From Nocardia puris (lineage in GTDB: Bacteria; Actinomycetota; Actinomycetes; Mycobacteriales; Mycobacteriaceae), in assembly GCF_003315035.1 (NCBI RefSeq), contig NZ_QNRE01000001.1, positions 97,224 to 161,223 on the forward strand: a stretch of 64,000 nt of DNA, given 5' to 3'. The notes beneath the pieces are model-generated. The model was not told where the DNA came from. It did not search any database and saw only the letters and a list, made by a program, of their open reading frames with translations. Positions 58,397 to 64,000 of the stretch are shown here, in pieces. The position numbers and the translations under genes were made by a program. How positions within the stretch are numbered: the stretch's first letter is position 1; each line of letters starts with the position of its first letter.

Positions 58397-59208
58397 TCGG
58401 CACTCCTTCCGGAGTCGTTCGTTCGGTCCGCCGCGGGCTGTGCGGCGGGGAGAGATGAAGTTGTCGACCGGTCGCCCGCGGCGATCGGCAGGGTCAGCAG
58501 CGGCACGTGCGTGGTGCACGCGCAGTCGCCGTTGGCGATGGTGGCCAGTCGTTGCACGTGGGTGCCGAGCAGTTCGCGGAACGCCTCCAGCTCGGCCTGG
58601 CACAGTTGCGGGAACTCCTCGGCCACGTGCGAGACCGGGCAGTGGTGCTGGCAGATCTGCACGCCCGCGCCCACCTTGCGGGTGGTCGCGGCGAAACCGG
58701 CGTCGGTGAAGGCGTCGGCGATCTCGTCGGCCTTGGCGGCCGTGCGCTCCGGCGTGTGCTCGGTCACCGGCTCGATCCCGGCCACGATAGTGCGTGCCCG
58801 TTTGCGCGCGAACTCAGTGATGGCCTGCTGGCCGCCGATCTCGCCGAGCTGGCGGATCGCCGCCCCGGCCAGATCGTCGTAGGCGTGGCCCAGCGTTCCG
58901 CGGCCGGCGGCGGTGAGCTGATACTGCTTGGCGGGCCTGCCACGGCCCTTCTGCTGCCACGGCGCCGAGCGGCCCGCCCTGGCCTGACCGGAGTCGATGA
59001 GCGCGTCGAGATGCCTGCGTACACCGGCCGGGGCCAGTCCGAGTTTGGTGCCGATGGCGGTCGCGGTGATCGGGCCTTCCTCCAGCAGCAGCTGGACGAT
59101 GGCGGCCCGGGTGTGGCCCTCGGTCCCCGCCGCGGGCGCAGCCGAGGACGCGGCACCGGCCCGTCGGCCGGTCCTCTCGTCGCTCTTCCGCAAACCCACT
59201 GTTTTCAC
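58393..59208 (-). CDS. sufR: SufR, Fe-S-sensing repressor of the suf operon
   Basis: A 271-residue DeoR/ArsR-like winged-helix regulator ([39 protein letters not shown]) with C-terminal cluster ligands in [19 protein letters not shown] and [10 protein letters not shown]. In mycobacteria SufR holds a [4Fe-4S] cluster and represses its own operon. Mycobacterial-type order sufR-B-D-C-S-U-T is kept. GTG 59208 lies inside the operator; GTG 59199 is the alternative start. Confidence 0.92.
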   Translation of the reverse strand: MKTVGLRKSDERTGRRAGAASSAAPAAGTEGHTRAAIVQLLLEEGPITATAIGTKLGLAPAGVRRHLDALIDSGQARAGRSAPWQQKGRGRPAKQYQLTAAGRGTLGHAYDDLAGAAIRQLGEIGGQQAITEFARKRARTIVAGIEPVTEHTPERTAAKADEIADAFTDAGFAATTRKVGAGVQICQHHCPVSHVAEEFPQLCQAELEAFRELLGTHVQRLATIANGDCACTTHVPLLTLPIAAGDRSTTSSLPAAQPAADRTNDSGRSAE

Positions 59209-59219
59209 AACACCAGTGT
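59205..59219 (-). promoter_or_regulatory. SufR operator
   Basis: On the minus strand the site reads ACACT-GGTGT-TGTGA, an exact match to the ACACT-N5-TGTGA element described for mycobacterial SufR. It overlaps the proposed sufR start codon, so bound SufR would block the whole suf transcript. Confidence 0.75.
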
Positions 59220-59586
59220 GTCGGAATTCGTTCCCGAAATCTAATAAGGGTGCCCTGACTTGCGGCGATACCGAGCCCGGCCGGATGCCGTTCCGGACGG
59301 GCATGCGCGCCCTCAACGGGTGCCGCGGGTTCGCGAGGCCGTCGGCCGCGGTGCGTCTCACGGCGGCATCACGGCGACCGAAATCCTTGCGAACCTGCCC
59401 TGACATGTGGTTATGCGCTAGAAACCGCCTGCGGCGGTGCGGCCGTCCGCCGTTCGCCGGAATTTCTCCGGCGCGAGCCACTCACCCCGGTGCGACTTTC
59501 GCCACAGGCGGGCACGGGCACCGGGTGTTCCGCGCGGGCGGTCCTGCGGGACCGGTACCGATCACGCGCCCACTAGGCTTCCTGCC
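59220..59586. other. sufR-mptB divergent intergenic region
   Basis: About 370 bp with no coding sequence that resembles a protein family. It holds the suf promoter beside the SufR site. At the right end TAGGCT (59574-59579) lies 7 bp before the mptB GTG, fitting a leaderless promoter. Confidence 0.6.
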
Positions 59587-61284
59587 GTGGCGGTTGTAGA
59601 CAGTGCGCGGCTCGTGGAGGTGCGGCGCAAGGCGAGGAGATTCGGGCGCCGGGCGCTGGGGCTCGACGCGCCCGCCGCCGATCATTCGGTCGCCGTCCTG
59701 CACCGCGACGAGTCGGAGGTCCCCGCACTGGACCAGCGGGAGTTGCAGCAGTTCAACCGCATCCGGCTGCTGGGCGCCACCGGCGCGGTGCTGATGGTGA
59801 TCAGCGCGCTGGGGGTCGGCGCGCAGCCGGTGTTGCAGAACCCGGTCTCCGGGATGCGGATCGTGGCGATCTTCGGGCGGGCCCACACCGGCTCGCTGGC
59901 GGTGTGCATGGTCGGCACGGCGCTGGTGGTACTGGCCTGGCTGCTGCTCGGGCGGTTCGCCGTCGGCGGGCTGGGCGGTTCGCCGCGCCACCGCATCACC
60001 CGGTCGCAGATGGACCGCACCCTGCTGCTGTGGATCCTGCCGCTGTGCGTGGCGCCGCCCATGTTCAGCAACGACGTCTACTCCTACCTCGCGCAGAGCG
60101 AGATCGCCGCGCGCGGCATCGACCCGTACTCCGAGGGGCCGAGCCAGGCCCTCGGCAACGACAACGTCCTCACCCGCAACGTGCCCAACATCTGGCGCGA
60201 GACCCCCGCCCCGTACGGTCCACTGTTCCTGTGGGTCGGCCGCTGGATCGCCGAATTGACCGGCGACAACATCATTTTCGGCGTCTGGATGCACCGCCTG
60301 CTGGCCCTGGCCGGCGTCGCGCTCATCGTGTGGGCGCTGCCGCGGCTCTCGGTGCGCTGCGGTGTGGCGCCGGTGAGCGCGCTGTGGCTGGGCGCGGCCA
60401 ACCCGCTGGTGCTGTTCCACCTGGTCGGCGGCGTGCACAACGACGCGCTGATGCTCGGCCTGATGCTCGCGGGCCTCGAGCTGTGCCTGCGCGCCGTGCA
60501 CGACACCCGCCCGTTCGACGGCCGCGCCTACGCGCTGCTCATCGCCGGGGCGGTGGTCATCACCTTGTCCTCGTCGGTGAAGGTCACCTCGATGGTGGCC
60601 ATGGGCTTCGTGTGGATGGCGCTGGTCCGCAGAGCCGGCGGCGGCTTGCGGGCGATCATCGTGTGGGCGGCGTTCCTGGGGGCGATAGCGCTGGGCACCA
60701 CCGCGCTGATCAGTTCGCTGAGCGGGCTCGGCTTCGGCTGGATGTTCACCCTCAGCGTCGCCAGCGTGGTGCGCAGCTGGATGTCGCTGCCCACCGCGAT
60801 CGGCGTCGTCACCGGATTCGGCGGCGTCCTGCTGGGCCTGGGCGACCACACCACCGCGATGCTCAGCATCACCCGGCCCATCGCCATGGTGGCGGCCGCG
60901 TTCGTCACGGTGCGCATGCTCGTCGCCACCGGCACCGGGCGCCTGCACCCCGTCGGCGCGCTGGGCGTCTCGCTGGGCGCGATCGTGCTGCTGTTCCCCG
61001 TGGTGCAGCCCTGGTATCTGCTGTGGGCGATCGTGCCGCTGGCCGCGTGGGCGACCCGGCCGATCTTCCGCGTGCCAGCGGTGGCGATGTCGGCGTTCGT
61101 GAGCCTGTTGCAGATGCCGCGCGGCGGTGAGTTCGAGGTGTTCCAGATCGTCGGGTCCGCGATCGCGACCGTCATCGTGTGTGTGCTGTTCATCGTCCTC
61201 ACCCGCAATGCGCTCCCGTGGCGGGCGCAGCCGGGGGTGTCGGCTTCGTCACAACAGCCCACGTCCTACGGTGTTTCCTCGTGA
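59587..61284 (+). CDS. mptB: Alpha-(1->6) mannosyltransferase MptB-type, GT-C fold
   Basis: A 565-residue polytopic glycosyltransferase (12-13 helices) that uses polyprenyl-phosphate mannose outside the membrane to build the mannan core of lipomannan/lipoarabinomannan in mycolata. After ~60 cytoplasmic residues come the first helix (LLGATGAVLMVISALGVGAQPVL) and the GT-C catalytic loop with acidic residues (APPMFSNDVYSYLAQSEIAARGIDPYSEGP), then APYGPLFLWVGRWIAELTGDN and GGVHNDALMLGLMLAGLEL. Position between suf and the ABC-ctaA genes equals Rv1459c in M. tuberculosis. GTG 59587 fits a leaderless start. Confidence 0.9.
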   Translation: MAVVDSARLVEVRRKARRFGRRALGLDAPAADHSVAVLHRDESEVPALDQRELQQFNRIRLLGATGAVLMVISALGVGAQPVLQNPVSGMRIVAIFGRAHTGSLAVCMVGTALVVLAWLLLGRFAVGGLGGSPRHRITRSQMDRTLLLWILPLCVAPPMFSNDVYSYLAQSEIAARGIDPYSEGPSQALGNDNVLTRNVPNIWRETPAPYGPLFLWVGRWIAELTGDNIIFGVWMHRLLALAGVALIVWALPRLSVRCGVAPVSALWLGAANPLVLFHLVGGVHNDALMLGLMLAGLELCLRAVHDTRPFDGRAYALLIAGAVVITLSSSVKVTSMVAMGFVWMALVRRAGGGLRAIIVWAAFLGAIALGTTALISSLSGLGFGWMFTLSVASVVRSWMSLPTAIGVVTGFGGVLLGLGDHTTAMLSITRPIAMVAAAFVTVRMLVATGTGRLHPVGALGVSLGAIVLLFPVVQPWYLLWAIVPLAAWATRPIFRVPAVAMSAFVSLLQMPRGGEFEVFQIVGSAIATVIVCVLFIVLTRNALPWRAQPGVSASSQQPTSYGVSS

Positions 61285-62213
61285 ACGCAGCCTCCGGACC
61301 CGCCGTTAGCGTCGACGGCGTCGTCAAGCGGTACGGCGAGACCACCGCCGTCGAGGGCCTGTCCTTCGAGATCGAACGCGCGCAGGTCCTGGCGCTGCTC
61401 GGCCCCAACGGCGCGGGCAAGACCACCACCGTCGAGATGTGCGAGGGCTTCGTCCGACCCGACGCGGGCCGCGTGCGGGTGCTCGGCCTGGACCCGGTCG
61501 CCGATTCGGACCGGCTGCGTCCCCGCATCGGCGTCATGCTCCAGGGCGGCGGCGCCTACCCCGGCGCACGGGCCGGCGAGATGCTGGACCTGGTCGCCGC
61601 CTACTCGGCCGACCCGCTCGACCCCGACTGGCTGCTGCGCACCCTGGGCCTCCAGGACACCCGGCGCACCCCCTACCGGCGGCTGTCGGGCGGTCAGCAG
61701 CAGCGGCTGGCGCTGGCGTGCGCGCTGGTGGGGCGGCCCGAGATCGTCTTCCTGGACGAGCCGACCGCCGGGCTCGACGCCCAGGCCCGGATCATGGTGT
61801 GGGAGCTGATCGACGCGCTGCGCCGCGACGGCGTGACCGTGCTGCTCACCACGCACATGATGGACGAGGCCGAACAACTGGCCGATCAGCTCGTCATCAT
61901 CGACCACGGCCGCGTGGTCGCCTCCGGCACGCCCGCCGAGGTCACCGCGCACGGCGCCGCGGGCCAGCTGCGCTTCTCCGCGCCGCCCAAGCTGGACCTG
62001 GACCTGCTGAGAACGGCGCTGCCGGAAGGATTCTCGCCGCGCGAGACGAGTCCCGGCTCGTATCTGATCGAGGGCGAGATCGACCCGCAGGTCCTGGCCA
62101 CCGTGACCGCGTGGTGCGCGCGGGTGAACGTGCTGGCCACCGACATCCGGATCGACCAGCGCCGCCTCGAGGACGTCTTCCTGGAACTGACCGGACGGGA
62201 CCTGCGCGGATGA
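61281..62213 (+). CDS. ABC transporter ATP-binding protein (ABC-2 type export)
   Basis: A 310-residue ATPase: Walker A GPNGAGKTT, signature LSGGQQQRLALACAL, Walker B IVFLDEPTAGLD, H-loop LTTHMMDEAE, followed by a ~90-residue C-terminal domain as in DrrA/NodI-type drug or polysaccharide exporters. GTG 61281 overlaps the mptB stop (GTGA). Corresponds in position to Rv1458c; substrate unknown. Confidence 0.92.
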   Translation: MNAASGPAVSVDGVVKRYGETTAVEGLSFEIERAQVLALLGPNGAGKTTTVEMCEGFVRPDAGRVRVLGLDPVADSDRLRPRIGVMLQGGGAYPGARAGEMLDLVAAYSADPLDPDWLLRTLGLQDTRRTPYRRLSGGQQQRLALACALVGRPEIVFLDEPTAGLDAQARIMVWELIDALRRDGVTVLLTTHMMDEAEQLADQLVIIDHGRVVASGTPAEVTAHGAAGQLRFSAPPKLDLDLLRTALPEGFSPRETSPGSYLIEGEIDPQVLATVTAWCARVNVLATDIRIDQRRLEDVFLELTGRDLRG

Positions 62214-63004
62214 TGACCCAGCCTGAACGCACCACCAACCGCTTCGCGCCGGGCACCTTCGCACCCGATCCGCGGCCGGCCGGCTTCCCGGCGATGCTGG
62301 CCGCGCAGACCCGGCTCGAGCTGATCCTGTTGCTGCGCAACGGCGAACAGCTGCTGCTCACCATGTTCATCCCGATCACGCTGCTGGTCGGGCTCACGCT
62401 GCTGCCGTTCGGCGACCTGGGCACCGAACGGGTCGCGACCATCGTGCCCGCCGTGATGATGGTGGCGGTGATGTCGACCGCGTTCACCGGCCAGGCCATC
62501 GCCGTCGGCTTCGACCGCCGCTACGGCGCGCTCAAACGCCTGGGTGCGACGCCGCTGCCGCGCTGGGGCATCATCGCGGGCAAGAGCGCCGCGGTGTTGA
62601 TAGTCGTTGTGCTGCAAGCGGTTCTGCTCGGCGCGATCGGGGTGGCGCTGGGCTGGCGGCCGGGGCTGGGCGGGCTGGCGCTGGGCGCACTCGTGATCGC
62701 GCTGGGCACCGCGACGTTCGCCGCCATGGGCCTGCTACTGGGCGGCACGCTCAAGGCCGAGATCGTGCTCGCGCTGGCCAATGTCCTGTGGTTCGTCATG
62801 CTCGGCATCGCGAGCGTGGTGTTCGCCTCCGACGACCTGCCCGCGGCCGTGGAGATCGCGGCGCGACTGGTGCCCTCGGGGGCGCTGGCGGTAACGCTGG
62901 AGGAGGCGCTGCACGGCGTCGTCGACTGGTTCGGGATCGCGGTGCTGGCGATCTGGGGTGCGGTGACGGGGTTGCTCGCCGCGCGCTGGTTCCGCTTCGA
63001 GTGA
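62210..63004 (+). CDS. ABC-2 type transporter permease
   Basis: A 264-residue membrane protein with six helices and an ABC-2 membrane domain (LILLLRNGEQLLLTMFIPITLLVGLTLL, FDRRYGALKRLGATPLPRWGIIAGKSAAVLI). ATG 62210 overlaps the ATPase stop by 4 bp, so the two form one exporter. In mycobacteria the equivalent gene (Rv1457c) also sits next to ctaA. Confidence 0.92.
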   Translation: MMTQPERTTNRFAPGTFAPDPRPAGFPAMLAAQTRLELILLLRNGEQLLLTMFIPITLLVGLTLLPFGDLGTERVATIVPAVMMVAVMSTAFTGQAIAVGFDRRYGALKRLGATPLPRWGIIAGKSAAVLIVVVLQAVLLGAIGVALGWRPGLGGLALGALVIALGTATFAAMGLLLGGTLKAEIVLALANVLWFVMLGIASVVFASDDLPAAVEIAARLVPSGALAVTLEEALHGVVDWFGIAVLAIWGAVTGLLAARWFRFE

Positions 63005-63068
63005 CCGCGCCGACGGCGTGAACGACGTCACGTAGTAGACCGCCTGCGGGCGGCTCGGGGGCGCTCGC

Positions 63069-63074
63069 TACCAT
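63069..63074 (+). promoter_or_regulatory. -10 element for leaderless ctaA transcript
   Basis: TACCAT lies 6 bp before the ctaA GTG, the spacing expected when transcription starts at the first base of the start codon. The 76-bp gap after the ABC permease gene contains only a weak CCGCC/GGCGG hairpin. Confidence 0.45.
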
Positions 63075-63080
63075 CGTCGG

Positions 63081-64000
63081 GTGCTGTATCGCGCCTTTCT
63101 GCGGCTGGTCGACAAGCTCCCGCTCCCCTCGCTGCGGGCGCAGCGACTGATCGCGCTCGCGGTCCTGCTGACCCAGGCGGGCATCTCCGTCACCGGCGCC
63201 ATAGTCCGCGTGACGGCGTCGGGCCTGGGCTGCCCCACCTGGCCCCAGTGTTTCCCCGGCAGCTTCACCCCCGTCGGCGTGTCCGAGGTGGCGGTGCTGC
63301 ACCAGGCCGTCGAGTTCGGCAACCGCCTGCTCACCTTCGTGGTGACGCTGTTCGCGGGTCTCATCGTGCTGGCGGTCACCAGGGCGCGGCGGCGGCGCGA
63401 GGTGCTGACCTACGCGTGGCTGATGCCGGCCGGCACCGTGGTGCAGGCGATCATCGGCGGCATCACCGTGCTCACCGGGCTGCTGTGGTGGACGGTCGCG
63501 ATCCACCTGCTCGCCTCGATGGTGATGGTGTGGCTGGCCGCGGTGCTCTACACGCGGATCGGCGAACCCGACGACGGCGTGGAAGTCGTGCAGGCGCCCG
63601 CTCCCCTGCGCTGGCTGACGGCGCTGAGCGGGGTGGCGCTGGCGGGCGTGCTGATCGCGGGCACGCTGGTGACGGCGGCAGGCCCGCACGCCGGCGACAA
63701 GAGCATCGACCGGCCGGTGGCGCGGCTCGAGGTCGAGATCGTCACGCTGGTGCACCTGCACTCGCAGCTGCTCGTCGGCTATCTGGCGCTGCTCGTGGGC
63801 CTGGCGTTCGGCCTCTACGCGGTCGGCATCACGCGCGTGATCAAGCACCGGCTGTTCCTGGTCCTCGGGCTCGTGGTCTCCCAGTCGCTGGTCGGCGTCG
63901 TGCAGTACTTCACCGACGTGCCCGCCGCGCTGGTCGCCGTCCATGTGGGTGGCGCGGCCGCCTGCACCGCCGCCACGGCGGCCCTGTGGGCCGTGCTGCG
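63081..64000 (+). CDS. ctaA: Haem A synthase CtaA/COX15 (3' end outside window)
   Basis: The first 306 residues are visible. It is an eight-helix protein that oxidises the methyl group of haem O to make haem A for cytochrome aa3 oxidase. Family features: LTQAGISVTGAIVRVTASGLGCPTWPQC (with the conserved Cys pair region), haem-ligand histidines in VLHQAVEFGNRLL and AIHLLASM, then VTLVHLHSQLL and AVHVGGA in the second half. The C-terminus runs off the right edge. Confidence 0.93.
   Translation, partial: MLYRAFLRLVDKLPLPSLRAQRLIALAVLLTQAGISVTGAIVRVTASGLGCPTWPQCFPGSFTPVGVSEVAVLHQAVEFGNRLLTFVVTLFAGLIVLAVTRARRRREVLTYAWLMPAGTVVQAIIGGITVLTGLLWWTVAIHLLASMVMVWLAAVLYTRIGEPDDGVEVVQAPAPLRWLTALSGVALAGVLIAGTLVTAAGPHAGDKSIDRPVARLEVEIVTLVHLHSQLLVGYLALLVGLAFGLYAVGITRVIKHRLFLVLGLVVSQSLVGVVQYFTDVPAALVAVHVGGAAACTAATAALWAVL

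Noticed and set aside
63040..63053. CCGCC/GGCGG hairpin before ctaA as terminator
   Set aside because: A 5-bp stem with a 4-nt loop is common by chance in this GC content and has no T-tract.

Overview
The window is high-GC actinobacterial DNA. It carries a complete mce (lipid import) operon, Ku, the arabinomannan-pathway mannosyltransferase MptB, SufU/SufT-type iron-sulfur genes and tandem DUF4189 secreted proteins. The gene order ctaA / ABC transporter / mptB // sufR-sufB-sufD-sufC-sufS-sufU-sufT matches mycobacteria and their relatives. A mycolate-containing actinomycete, most likely Nocardia or a close Nocardiaceae relative, fits best; this is inference from gene content.

Region 1 (1-20.5 kb) is a specialised-metabolite locus that looks like a metallophore system. 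A giant NRPS on the minus strand, cut by the left edge, reads ArCP-Cy-A-PCP-Cy-A-PCP-Cy-A-PCP and has three heterocyclization domains with the DxxxxD signature. It is followed by a P450 remnant, a pair of YbtP/YbtQ-like ABC half-transporters, a divergent operon of a FAD-dependent halogenase-like enzyme and a salicylate synthase (MbtI/Irp9 type), a CPA2 cation/H+ antiporter, a Fur/Zur-family repressor and a DHA2-type MFS pump. Four AT-rich palindromes resembling actinobacterial Zur operators precede the NRPS, the ABC pair, the halogenase operon and the antiporter. Together these suggest a Zur-controlled, possibly halogenated, phenolate-poly(thiazoline/oxazoline) zincophore, comparable to the Zur-controlled coelibactin locus of Streptomyces. 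This is the most interesting part of the window.

Region 2 (20.5-34.2 kb) has two TetR regulators and an eight-gene translationally coupled mce operon (yrbEA, yrbEB, mceA-F). Upstream lie a [2Fe-2S] domain fragment, two MpaB/DUF2236 oxygenase-like genes, a Mce-associated membrane protein and an IS256 transposase remnant.

Region 3 (34.2-52.7 kb) is mixed housekeeping and accessory DNA: an SDR, lycopene cyclase, Ku, a MerR metal-response operon, PhoD phosphatase, secreted lipases/esterases, a CorC-like CBS protein behind a short leader ORF, an acyl-CoA carboxylase beta subunit, HxlR and two DUF4189 paralogues. It contains several decaying genes: scrambled metQ/metI fragments, a frameshifted VOC gene and a secreted-protein gene with an internal TAG.

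Region 4 (52.8-64 kb) is core genome: the SUF Fe-S assembly operon with a SufR operator at its head and a strong GC hairpin at its end, and the divergent mptB-ABC pair followed by ctaA, which is cut by the right edge.
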